Assembly: GCA_032717465.1 (NCBI GenBank)
Contig: CM064732.1
Location: forward strand, 26,622,171 to 26,686,170
DNA length: 64,000 nt
DNA from: Coenobita brevimanus
Lineage: Eukaryota; Arthropoda; Malacostraca; Decapoda; Coenobitidae
Direction of reading: 5' to 3'
Of this stretch, positions 9,373-18,867 are shown piece after piece. Every line of letters begins with the position of its first letter. The first letter of the stretch is position 1. The notes under the pieces are model-generated. The model ran no database searches and was not told the DNA's origin. It worked only from the letters and a program-made list of their open reading frames with translations. The translations under genes and the position numbers were made by a program.

Positions 9373-10638
9373 ATGTCTACCAACGTCTATGTACAGGAAG
9401 CTAAAGATATGGGGCTTACAGACCCCAAAGAAGTAAAGGATTACATCCTCTCTCGGTTTAATGATGCTCATGAAGAGTGTCGAATTCAGCGTGACAAACG
9501 AGAAAAAGAGCGCGAATACGAGCAAGAACAGCGCGAACACGAGCAAAAACAATGCAAACTCGAGTTACAACAACAAGAGAGAGAACGCGAACACGAGTGA
9601 GAACAGCGCGAGGAACGAGAGAGAGAACGTCAACATGAGTTACAACATGTGAGAGAGAACGTGAATACAAGCATGAACAACAACACGAACTTGCCGAGCG
9701 AGAAGCACACGAAAAACATGAACTTGAAATGTTGAAGCTCAAGCGAGATTCCTTGGCTTCAGACACATCCGGTGCAGCTGGCCCAAGCTCCACGAGCGCT
9801 CTCCCTGCACATGTTCTGGCGACCCCACACATCAAGCTTCCCCCATACAAGGAAGGCGAGCGAATCGAGCAATACATAGCTCATTTTGAAGGCATGGCTC
9901 AGCTTTACAAGCTGGATGATGCAGCAAAGCAGCTTCTGTTTCTTAGCCTATTTGAGGGCCCTGCCCTTGATATACTCCACAGAATTCGTGGAGACAATCT
10001 CATGTATGAGATGATGAAGGCCGCACTCGTCAAAGCGTACAGTCTCACAGCTGACGACACCAAGGGTCAGTTCATGAGGGCGCGTTTAGAGAAAAAAAGA
10101 GACTGCCGTTCAGTTTCTTGACCGGCTTACTGCTTACTTAGATGAGTGGATGGAGAAAGATGAAACTCCTTCCACGCGTGAGGGGATAATTGACCTTATG
10201 CTGTGCACGCAGCTAGAAAAGTCGTGGCCTGCTGTACTTATGGCTCAGCTTAAGATCTGCCAGGTAAAGGATGCCAGCCAAATGGTGGAGAAGGCTGATG
10301 CATTCTTCACTGCCTACGGGTATCAAACTCGTAAGCAATACACCTGGAACAGGAAAGCTGACAAATCTGGGAAACCATCTCAGACTAAATCCCAGCAACA
10401 AGGCCATTCTCAGAATAATGGCCAAGGTCCAAAATCGCAGAAGAAGAAGGACCAGGGGCAAAACACTCAGAAACCTGAGTGGAAGTGGTACGACAAGCAG
10501 AACCCTAACCAGCAGCAGTACCGGTATTTCAAGCAGCAGCAGGGCAAGGACAAACCACGTAACCCTAAGTCAGGACAATCGACTTTAGTGTATAGGAGGC
10601 AGGATGCAAATGCAGCCTTCATTCCCCAACAAGCATAG
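9373..10638 (+). pseudogene. gag: gag of the Gypsy-like element (frameshifted)
   Basis: The ATG at 9373 starts a frame with an N-terminal segment (DPKEVKDYILSRF), then a long charged coiled-coil-like stretch rich in E, R and Q, ending at a TGA at 9598-9600. A shifted frame from about 9729 holds LPPYKEGERIEQYIAHFEGM and FLSLFEGPALDIL, typical of the capsid-like retrotransposon gag domain. Another shift near 10,110 leads to VQFLDRLTAYLDEWMEKDE and a basic, Q/N/K-rich tail ending with TAG at 10,636. No CCHC zinc knuckle is visible in the tail, which is nearly free of cysteine. At least two frameshifts and one stop separate the pieces. It would form the virus-like particle shell. Confidence 0.8.
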
Positions 10639-10860
10639 AGTGGTGCCAACCCCACCAGTACAGGTACTTCCCCGCAGTTCACTAGCTCCCCAGCAACAGT
10701 GAACCCTCCATCCCAGGTGGTCAATGCTCCAGCTCCTCAGATGGTGAGCACGACCCCTCAGGCATCAAGTTCTCAGGGCGCCACAATTGCTGCATCGTTT
10801 GTTCCGTAGTCTCACCAATGACTGGCTGCTACCTCCTCAGACCCTTCCACCAGTAACACT

Positions 10861-11140
10861 GCCTTTCTTGTTCAGCCAGGGTTTGTGGGAGATGTTTCTG
10901 TAAATGTCCTCAGAGATAATGGTTCCTCAGGTTGCTCCGTCAAGCAAAGTTTAGTTCGGCCCAACGAGTACACGGGTAAGCAGATCCAAGTTAGACTTAT
11001 TGATAGATCAGTGAGATTGTTCCCTGAGGCATATATCCAGGTGGCATCTCCTTTCTACACTGGCTTGACAGCTGCTGTTGTCATGTCAGACCCCTTGTTT
11101 GACCTCATTATTGGCAACATACCGGGCGTCAAAAACAGTT
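10861..11140 (+). pseudogene. aspartic protease domain (active site altered)
   Basis: GFVGDVSVNVLRDNGSSGCS resembles the start of a retroviral-type protease, where the active site would normally be D-T/S-G. Here the residues are D-N-G. PLFDLIIGNIPG follows about 60 residues later, matching the conserved hydrophobic-G-x-D/N segment near the protease C-terminus (usually IIGxD). The frame is open from 10,885 to a TAG at 11,404 and continues in the same frame into the integrase. The altered Thr/Ser position suggests loss of activity. Confidence 0.7.
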
Positions 11141-11279
11141 GCGTCGTAGATGTTGCTACTCAGACTTCGGCTGTTGCAGTAACACGAACCATGGCCAAGG
11201 CTCCGAATCGTGTCACCCCGTTGACCATCGCAACGCGGCAAGATTTGATTTGTAGTCAAGATGTTGTACAAGAACAACA

Positions 11280-12586
11280 GTCTGACCTGACACTTGCCTC
11301 AGTGCGTAAGAAGCTGGAGGTTAAAGTGATTAAGTATTCATGGGGAGGTCAAGCCAGGTACCTTCGCAAGCGAGGACAGCTATACCATGAGTCACAAACA
11401 CCCTAGGGCGAGATTTGACTGCAGTTCATTGTTCCCGCGAAGTATCGCCAGGCAGTGTTTGAATTAGGTCATTGTTCGGTGATGGGAGGTCACATGGGCC
11501 AAAAGAAAACCTCTGACTTCATCCATGCTGACTTTTTCTGGCCAGGAATGGGACAGGAAATAAAAAGACTTGTGCGTTCCTGCGATGTGTGTCAGCGTAC
11601 CACTGACCGGGGATGTGTCCGTCCTGCGCCATTGAAACCAATGCCTATAATCTCTGAACCGTTTGAGAGAGTAGCAGTTGACATTGTTGGGCCAATCTCC
11701 CCTAGGGCAAGTGACGGATCAAGGTATATCCTCACTATTGGTGATTTCAGCACACGGTGGCCTGAAGCCGTGGCCCTTAAGAATATAGAGGCTATCACTG
11801 TTGCTGAGGCATTGATTAAAGTGTTATGTCACTTAGGTATTCCCAAAGAGGTCTTAAGCGACCAGGGGTTAGCAGTTCACCTCTGCAGTGATGAACGAAG
11901 CATTCAGGTTGTTGTCCATCCGAGGCCTGCAAACTACCCCTTATCATCCCATGTGTAACGGTCTGTGTGAGAGGTTCAGTGGGACTCTCAAGAAGATGTT
12001 AAAGCGCATGGTCACCGAACAGCCAAAGGAATGGCCGCGGTTCATTGCTCCTCTTCTGTTTGCTTATCGAGAAGCCCCACAGCATTCCTTGAAGCTCTCA
12101 CCCTTTGAACTGGTGTATGGAAGGTCGGTCCGTGGACCACTTCAAGTCCTTCATGAGTTATGGGATGATGAAGAACCCAACCCTGAAGTCAAGACCACCT
12201 ACACCTACGTCCTTGATCTAGCTGACCGCCTCCAGTCGACATGCGAGTTAGCTAAGGAAGAATTGATCAAGGCGCGCGAAGTTCAGAAAGTCTATTATGA
12301 TAAGAAGGCAAAACTTCGGAAGTTTAGTCCAGATGATAAATGCTTGGTGTTACTCCCCACTGCCCAGAACAAGTTGTTGGTGCAGTGGAGGGGTTCATTT
12401 GATGTAGTAGAGCACATTTCAGACCTCAACTACATAATTCAGATGGGGAATCTTCGCAAAAGGTTCCACGTTAACATGTTGAAGGCTTATCATGAGTCAA
12501 ACCCCGAGGAGACCGGCCTACGAGTAGCTGATGATAGTGACCAGCCACTGGAAGAAACCGGAGCAGCTGCGGTGAATCCCAGCTGA
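11280..12586 (+). pseudogene. integrase (H2C2 finger, DDE core, GPY/F-like end)
   Basis: After a linker (YLRKRGQLYHESQ) and two in-frame stops at 11,404 and about 11,416, the frame holds GHCSVMGGHMGQKKT and CDVCQRT, the HHCC zinc-binding domain. The core has VAVDIVGP (Asp codon 11,680-11,682), SDQG (Asp 11,860-11,862) and GLCERFSGTLKKML (Glu 11,969-11,971). The first two are 60 codons apart and the last two about 36, allowing for one frameshift near 11,880: a DD35E-like triad. The C-terminal part (LLVQWRGSFDVVEHI) resembles the GPY/F module. No chromodomain is seen. It lies directly after the protease and before RT, which is the notable point of this element. Stop TGA at 12,584. Confidence 0.85.
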
Positions 12587-12592
12587 TGACCA

Positions 12593-13555
12593 TGATGATG
12601 AGCCCTTAACCGCTCAGTCCCATCAGGAAGAGACTGTCAGAGATGTTTTACTTAACGCTGACTTAGCATTGGGTGATCAGAATGCCATAAGGTCACTGCT
12701 CTGTCGGTATGCTGATGTCTTCTCTGAGGAACCTAGACTTGCAAAAGTTGATTGTCACAAAACTGAGTTGACCAGCAATACTCCTGTGAAGGTTAAGCAA
12801 TATCTGATTCCCATGCGACTACTGGGCGCAGTAGACAACGAAATTGCTGACATGGAGATTGCAGGTATTATTGAAAAGTCCTCATCTCCTTACTGCAGTC
12901 CAAAGGTAATAGTTCACAAGAAAGATGGTGGAGTCAGGATTTGTGGCGACTATAAGAGGCTCAATGCAATCACCAAAGTGGATGCCGAGCCGATGGGTGA
13001 CCACATTGCCATCTTCTCCAAGCTGGCGGGTCACAATATTTCACAAAGCTCGATTTGGCGAAGGGATTCTTTCAGATTCCCCTTCACCCCGAGAGCTGTC
13101 AGTTCACTGCCTTTGCTACTCCTAGGGGGTTGTATCAGTATAAAGTCCTCCCATTTGGACTTACCAATTCCCTGGCAGTATTCAATCATGCCATGAGACA
13201 AGTGCTCCATGGTATCATAGGAGTAGAGATGTTCGTTGATGATGTCCTCGTTCATTCTGCCACGTTGGAGGAGCACCTCAGACTCTTGGAAATTGTCTTC
13301 AGTAGACTCCAGAGTTTCAACATGACTGTGAAGCCTAGCAAATGTAAAATTGCTCACAGTGAGGTGGAGTTTCTCGGACATATTGTTGACAACAATCGCT
13401 GTGGGTGTCAGGGTGACAAGATTAAGAAAGTTAGAGAAGCCCCGAGACCCGTGACCAAGAAACAGGTTAGGGCATTCCTTGGCCTAGTGGGATATTATAG
13501 GAGTTTTATCCCCAACTTTGCTCTTATTGCCCATCCGTTGTACGAGGTGCTTTGA
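12593..13555 (+). pseudogene. reverse transcriptase (Gypsy type)
   Basis: An open reading in the frame of the 12,669 ATG starts before it, overlapping the end of the integrase in another frame. It contains RYADVFSEEP, IIEKSSSPYCSPKVIVHKKD and RICGDYKRLNAIT, the standard Gypsy RT N-terminal blocks. A frameshift near 13,050 leads to KLDLAKGFFQIPL (first catalytic Asp), TPRGLYQYKVLPFGLTN and MFVDDVLVHS (the FVDD catalytic pair, intact). VRAFLGLVGYYRSFIPNF, the connection region, follows. TGA at 13,553-13,555 ends the frame, but the same frame continues into RNase H. Only ~100 bp separate it from the integrase. Confidence 0.88.
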
Positions 13556-14043
13556 AAACATGCTCCAAACACCACTGAATGGGGAGAAGTGCAAGAGAGA
13601 TCTTTTGCCTTCCTTAAGAATATGCTGTGTAAGGAGCCTATCTTGCAGCTGCCTGATTCCAACAAACATTTCATACTGCGCACTGATACTTCACAAGATG
13701 GAGTAGGTGCCATATTAATGCAGGAATCAGAAGGCGGAATTTTCCCAGTGGCATACCACAGCCGTAAGCTAAAACCTGCCAAGAGGAATTACAGTACTGT
13801 TGAGAAGGAACTCTTGGCCGTGGTTGATGGTGTTAAGAAATATTTACTATTATTTATATGGGACACCATTCACTCTAGAAACTGATCATATGCCACTCAC
13901 TAGTCTCAGCATGACCAAGACGGCTAATGCAAGATTGACACGCTGGACACTGTATTTGCAGCAGTTTAACCTTGTTGTGAGATACATCAAGGGAAGTGAC
14001 AATGTAGCTGCAGACCTGATGTCTCGCCTGCTAGCTAATAACT
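13556..14043 (+). pseudogene. RNase H domain of the Gypsy-like element
   Basis: In the same frame as RT, the translation shows FILRTDTSQDGVGAILMQ (first Asp of RNase H), VAYHSRKLKPAKRNYSTVEK and ELLAVVDGVKKY (catalytic Glu region). A frameshift near 13,860 leads to LETDHMPL and a final YIKGSDNVAADLMSRL (last catalytic Asp, N-x-AADLxSR). The frame stops with TAA at 14,043. Nothing resembling integrase follows it, which confirms that the order is not the usual RT-RH-INT. Confidence 0.85.
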
Positions 14044-14048
14044 AACAC

Positions 14049-14690
14049 GGGTCCCATTAACGAATTGCAGAGTTTGATGTCCTGCACAAACGCTCAGTCT
14101 TTTCGCTAATTAGGTATAAAGTTTAACCAGTAAACTGGGTTCCATTAACAAATCGCAGCATTTGATGTCCTGCACAGATGCCCAGTCTTTTCTCTCATGA
14201 CCACATTCCCTGGTTAATTTAGCGAATTGCAGCGTTTGATGTTCTGCACAAATGCCCAGTCTTTTTGCTAATTAGGTATAGAGTTTAACCAGTAAACTGG
14301 GTTCCATTAGCGAACTGCAACATTCGATGTCCTGCACAGACGCCCAGTCTTTTCTCTCATGACCACATTCCCTGGTTAATTTAGCGAATTGCAGCGTTTG
14401 ATGTTCTGCACAAATGCCCAGTCTTTTTGCTAATTAGGTATAGAGTTTAACCAGTAAACTGGGTTCCATTAGCGAATTGCAACATTCGATGTCCTGCACA
14501 GATGCCCAGTCTTTTAGCTCATGACCATGTTCCCTGGTTAAATTAGCGAATTGCAGTGTTTGATGTCCTGCACAAATTCCTAGTCTTTTTGCTAATTAGG
14601 TATAGAGTTTAACCAGTAAACTGTGTCAGCATTTGATGTCCTGCAGAGATGCCTTGACTACGTTTCCTGGTTAATAATGTAAATAGTGTA
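14049..14690 (+). repeat. tandem repeat block in the 3' non-coding part of the LTR element
   Basis: About eight units of ~75-90 bp alternate between two types, giving four ~165-bp dimers. Type A contains AATTGCAGYGTTTGATGT, CTGCACAAATGCC, GCTAATTAGGTATA and AACCAGTAAACTGGG. Type B contains TTCCATTAGCGAA, CATTCGATGTCCTGCACAGA and CATTCCCTGGTTAATTTAG. Both share the core GATGTCCTGCACA..GCCCAGTCTTTT. The final unit is shortened. No coding potential is seen. Similar arrays occur in untranslated regions of some plant and insect Gypsy elements. Confidence 0.9.
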
Positions 14691-15213
14691 CTTCCTGTAA
14701 CTTAAGCACTGATTGCTAGGCAGAGAGAGAGAAATGACACTTTTGATGCTCCACCTTGATTGCTTTCGCAGGTGCAGCTGGCAGGTGCAGCAGTGCCGTG
14801 CAGAACAGCTGATCATCCCTGATGCATGCTGCCGCATCTTCTCTTTTGCCTCGTCATAATCATTTACTATTGATTTGCTTTATGTAATTTTACACTTAGA
14901 TACAGTTACACCACAATTGTCACACCTACACCATGTATTACATACATCACGCTACATAGCAATTAGTTGTTAATGTAAATGTAGTGAACTTTTCACCTAG
15001 TTTGACCTGAGTACAGGATTTTTCACCGTCGTCACGGAGTTTTTTCCTCAAGCTTGTTTCTATTAACGTAAATACAAGTTTTTTTTTTTCGCTCACTGGC
15101 GACTGTGACTTTCTCGTCTAGCAGGATAGCACACACACACCACAGTGTGAATCTTGTGTGACTGGGTTAGGATTTATATGTATGTATATTGAAATTTTTT
15201 TTTTTTCCTGAGG
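14691..15213 (+). other. 3' non-coding region of the LTR element
   Basis: AT-rich DNA between the tandem repeats and the polypurine tract. No env-like frame or other coding region is seen. Confidence 0.7.
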
Positions 15214-15242
15214 GAAAAAAAAAAGATTTTGATGGGGCGTAA
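15209..15242 (+). promoter_or_regulatory. polypurine tract before the 3' LTR
   Basis: GAGGGAAAAAAAAAAGA at about 15,212-15,229 is a purine run just upstream of the 3' LTR, followed by TTTTGATGGGGCGTAA. The second shorter run (GATGGGG) abuts the LTR more closely, so either could prime plus-strand synthesis. Confidence 0.6.
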
Positions 15243-16283
15243 TGTCACGAATTCACGCGATCATATATCTAAACAAACTCGTGGCATTGAACTTTGGTGG
15301 GAAACCGCAAATTCTAGTGGAATCCCAGTAAGTATCACTTAGTCAACCGCCATGTATTCACCCGATCGGGAGTGTTTTCAGAATATTTTTCACTGTTTCA
15401 TAAGTGATCGTCCTTGCACACGACATTAACGCTTTCGCTGAGTGATTTGTTATGGGCATGTATCGCTCGCATTAATTCCGTTAGCAAGAGCGCAGCCGAC
15501 ACTTGCCCCTCTCTCACAATTTGAATTGAGTTAGGATTGAAGCACCTGAGACCAGGTCGTTCTCCAGTGGGTTCCTGAAGACTCAGCTCAGTGTGATCCG
15601 GCATAGAGGTTTAGCATTTTTGGCAGCGTCCTTCCTCAGCAACGATACCCAGTTCATCCCGCCTAGCCCCTTTTCTGACTAGTATTTTTCTTTCGTTTTT
15701 CCTAGGGTTAAGAGTTTAGCTTTTGAGTGAGCGAGTGAGTGTGTTCTCCTTATTTTGAATTCATTTTGAAACATGTAACGTAAGTTTAACTCATTGTAAT
15801 CAATAAATTAACAGTTCTTTTGCTTGAGCTTAATGTAATGTAAACTCGTGTTTTATTTCTCCACATTAAGATTATTTCACTTATAGCTCCTAGTTTGCAT
15901 AAAAGCTTTGCATTATTCATAACTGATATTTAGGCCAGTCCTTTTTATTAGCTTAAAATCCGTTGTGCAACCAGGAGTTAATGCACCGGCAAGAACCTGT
16001 TTATCATTAATTGCATTAGATATTGATTGTCAGGGGTGGAGTCACTTTCTGCAGAGGCTAACAGTACCAATAAACAGCACGTGTGAGTAATTAGTCTCTG
16101 CTGTGTACTGTTGAGAGTATTTATAAATTCTCGTCCTTAGAGAATCGGCTAAGTAAGCCGGCATAAAGAAATCATTGCTTGATTTTCACAATTCAATTCC
16201 TTGTCCCTGTTCTCAACCAATACATTTAAAGTATTATTAAATATTATTCTTTAATACTGCATAATCACAAAAACCCCGTGACA
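15243..16283 (+). repeat. 3' LTR (1,041 bp)
   Basis: Starts TGTCACGAATTC and ends CCCCGTGACA. It aligns to 7,268-9,056 without the 743-bp insert. Differences are mostly single substitutions. Confidence 0.93.
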
Positions 16284-16359
16284 CACACATCTGTCTATTT
16301 ATCTATCTGTCTATCTATCTATCTGTCTGTCTATGTATGTATGTATGTATGTATGTATG

Positions 16360-16417
<58 letters not shown>
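16284..16417. repeat. compound microsatellite: GTCTATCTA, GTAT, CTAT and GA units
   Basis: Directly right of the LTR element. (CTAT/CTGT)n and (GTAT)n are followed by (GA)n at 16,392-16,417. Confidence 0.95.
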
Positions 16418-16423
<6 letters not shown>

Positions 16424-17148
16424 TGCCACTTAGGATCAGAAAGAAACTTTCTTTGATGCATCCATTTAAATTTTAAAGGACGTGCTGGGCTGCAGGCTCC
16501 TGCATCTCTTATTCAGAGAGAATATATTTATCCTTTAATAGCAAATGTTTAAAATGAACTATTTCTAAGCTTTATACAACACTGTAATAAACTTTCAGTT
16601 CCAAATCATAATGTGAAAAGTATACCTTTAATGTTAAATGTATAAAAATAATTATTCGTCAGTACTGTGCACTACTGTAATGAAGTTTCAGATCTCAAAT
16701 CACAACGTGAAACATAGAGACGTCAACTGAGAGAAAATTAATACTCTGATTTTCCATGGTTAACCACTTGCAGGTGTAACAATAATAGGATCAGAATGAA
16801 GGACTGTTTGATTATAACTGTTCCTTTATCATTGGGGATACACCGTACCATAAAAAAAAGAAAAGAAAAAAGAGAGAAATCATTCTGCTAAAGTCGCAAG
16901 TAAGATTTCTTGTTATAGATTTATCCATTTTATCCTGTACTGGAGGCCTCTAGGTGAGCCTCAAAGGTATAAGTTATAGTATTTAAAGTGTTGCTGTGAG
17001 GGATTTAATGGTGATAATAAGGTCCATCTGTGCCTTCATTTCTTTCCTTCCTGGGAATTTATTTTATTTACCCTTGCTGACACCTGATGATTTTTAGTAT
17101 TCAATTACCTAATGGCTTCCTGTTAATGACTGCTGATAATCTCAGACT
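16418..17148. other. no feature recognised
   Basis: AT-rich single-copy-looking DNA. Two phrases about 100 bp apart near 16,565-16,715 are similar (CTGTAATAAACTTTCAGTTC and CTGTAATGAAGTTTCAGATC, each followed by AAATCA), suggesting an old local duplication. Confidence 0.5.
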
Positions 17149-17152
17149 GTGT

Positions 17153-17211
<59 letters not shown>
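17149..17211. repeat. (GT)n microsatellite
   Basis: About 63 bp of GT with one A interruption near the start. Confidence 0.97.
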
Positions 17212-17399
17212 GGAATCTACATCAGCAACGAAAATATTAAATAGCCCCCAGCACCACCGGTGCAGTATGAAAAAAAAAAAAAAAGTCCTTCAGAATGTTG
17301 GGTTCTCACATTTTGAATGATTTTTATTTCGTTGCGCCGAGGCATTCAAACTGGCAAAATGTACTCAGGACCTCCACTCTGGAAGTAACACATTGACTT

Positions 17400-18420
17400 T
17401 TCGATTTCAAGTCCGGAATGAGGGAGGAGAGCAATGGGGGGGGGGGGTGACATGGTAGGGAAAAAGGTGTGAGTGGAGGAAAGGGAGGAGGGATATTGTA
17501 AGAGGGGTAAGGGTGATTGTGGAGAGTGTAGAAAAATGTAGTGAGAAGAGAAGGAAGAATGAAATTGTTAGGAGGGGAGGGTGGCTCTGAGGGAGAGGAA
17601 ACTATGGTGGGAAGGGAGGGGTATAATTTTGTGGTTGAGGGAGTCGAGCAGGGGAAGGAAAAATGAGGAGTGAGAGGGAGAGCGACAAAAATAAATTGTG
17701 CAGGATAGAGAGAGAAAGAAGAAAGTATGGAAGGGAAGGAAGGGTAAAATTGCTGGGGGAAGATGTCGAGAAGGAATAAAGGAAACAGGGTTGAGGGAAA
17801 GAATGTGTGTTTGGAGGGAGGGGAAAGGGATGGACAGGCATGGAGATTGAACGGTCGTAGAGGGCACGGGGAAATAATGAGGGGGGAAAGGGGTTAAGAA
17901 TGTGAAGAATGAAAAGAAAATTAAAGGAATGAGTGTATGGTGTTCGTGGAAGATTGAGAAAACTCAAAGATGAGGATGGAAAGGAATAGGGGGCGAAGGC
18001 AAGGTGAAATGTCTGAGATAGAAGGACAGAGGAGAAGTAGGGAATTTAGAGGAAGAACGGTGGTCGAGTGGAGGGAAATGTGTGCAGAAGCGTAGATGAA
18101 ATTGTTGGGGTAGAAAATGTCTAGGAGGGGGAGGAAAAACTATGGGTTAGGGCATAATAGGGAATAAGGATAGAAAATTGTGGAAGGATGGGTGAGGGAA
18201 AAGTGTAAAATTAGGAATATTGTGGGACGGAAAGAAAACTGAGGGATGGGGGAACGAAATGAAAAAAAAATGTGAAGTGATGAGGAAGGTGAAGAGAGGT
18301 TGAGAAAGAGAAGAGAGGGAAAAAAATCCATGAGGTGAAAAGAAAAAAAATAGGTCTGCGGAAGAATTGGGGTAAAGGAAAAACAGGAGGAACGAGGGAA
18401 GGGAGAGGGAAAGTATGTCA
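17400..18420. repeat. polypurine low-complexity tract
   Basis: About 1 kb in which the plus strand is dominated by G and A (GGAGGGA, GAAAGG words). The complementary strand consequently shows long Ser/Pro/Phe/Leu-rich frames of ~90-120 codons, which are not genes. Confidence 0.85.
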
Positions 18421-18867
18421 TCGTCGAATACTTCTAAACACCATGTCAGGTAAGATTATTATGTACAAAGGAGCAATAAGAAGTAAACAGCAACAGACCT
18501 CATGGTCCTTTCGACTCTTGTGTTTTACTGAGAGACTATAGCTTGACATATGATTCTGTGAGATGAAAATGGCGATAGAAAAGCAAAGAAGCTACCATCC
18601 CTCACTCACCAAACCTTCTGATGATGTCCACAGGAAAAAAATTGTGAATGACCAACATACAGCATAGAGAAACTATCTTGGAAAATTCTTAGCAAACACT
18701 GAAAGGAAAAACTACAACCATAGTCTGCAGAGGAAAAGTATAATTAATCTTATAAGACTGATGCAATTGTGTTGTATTCTCTGTCACTTAGCTTTTTGTA
18801 TTATTTAGCCATGACTAAAGCTGTGCATTATCTCCGCTTTTCTGGAAAGTAGAAATAGGCTGTGTCA
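18421..18867. other. no feature recognised
   Basis: Balanced-composition DNA between the polypurine tract and LINE-J copy 1. No domain or RNA gene was seen. Confidence 0.5.

Larger units (their letters stand above)
7268..16283 (+). mobile_element. Ty3/Gypsy-like LTR retrotransposon with INT upstream of RT (Gmr1-type order)
   Basis: Two LTRs beginning TGTCA and ending TGACA bound the element. CACAC flanks it on both sides (7263-7267 and 16284-16288), a 5-bp target duplication, though the flanks are CA-rich. Internal order on the plus strand is gag, protease, integrase (zinc finger, DDE core, GPY/F-like region), reverse transcriptase, RNase H, tandem repeats, polypurine tract. RT and RNase H are Gypsy-type in sequence, yet the integrase lies before RT, the reverse of the standard Gypsy order. 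About 31 differences in the first ~415 aligned LTR bases, plus several stops and frameshifts, show an old and inactive copy. The 3' end is not rearranged: RNase H is followed only by repeats and the LTR. Confidence 0.9.

Noticed and set aside
10150..10638. Independent host gene encoding a Q/N-rich protein
   Set aside because: It lies between LTRs and continues the gag domain of the upstream frame.
14049..14690. CRISPR-like array or host satellite
   Set aside because: It lies between RNase H and the polypurine tract of an LTR element and has no unique spacers.
14691..15213. env-like gene of the LTR element
   Set aside because: No open frame with signal peptide or membrane segment is present there.
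18421..18867. 5' part of LINE-J copy 1
   Set aside because: No similarity to the 5' region of LINE-J copy 2 was found. The copy begins at about 18,868.
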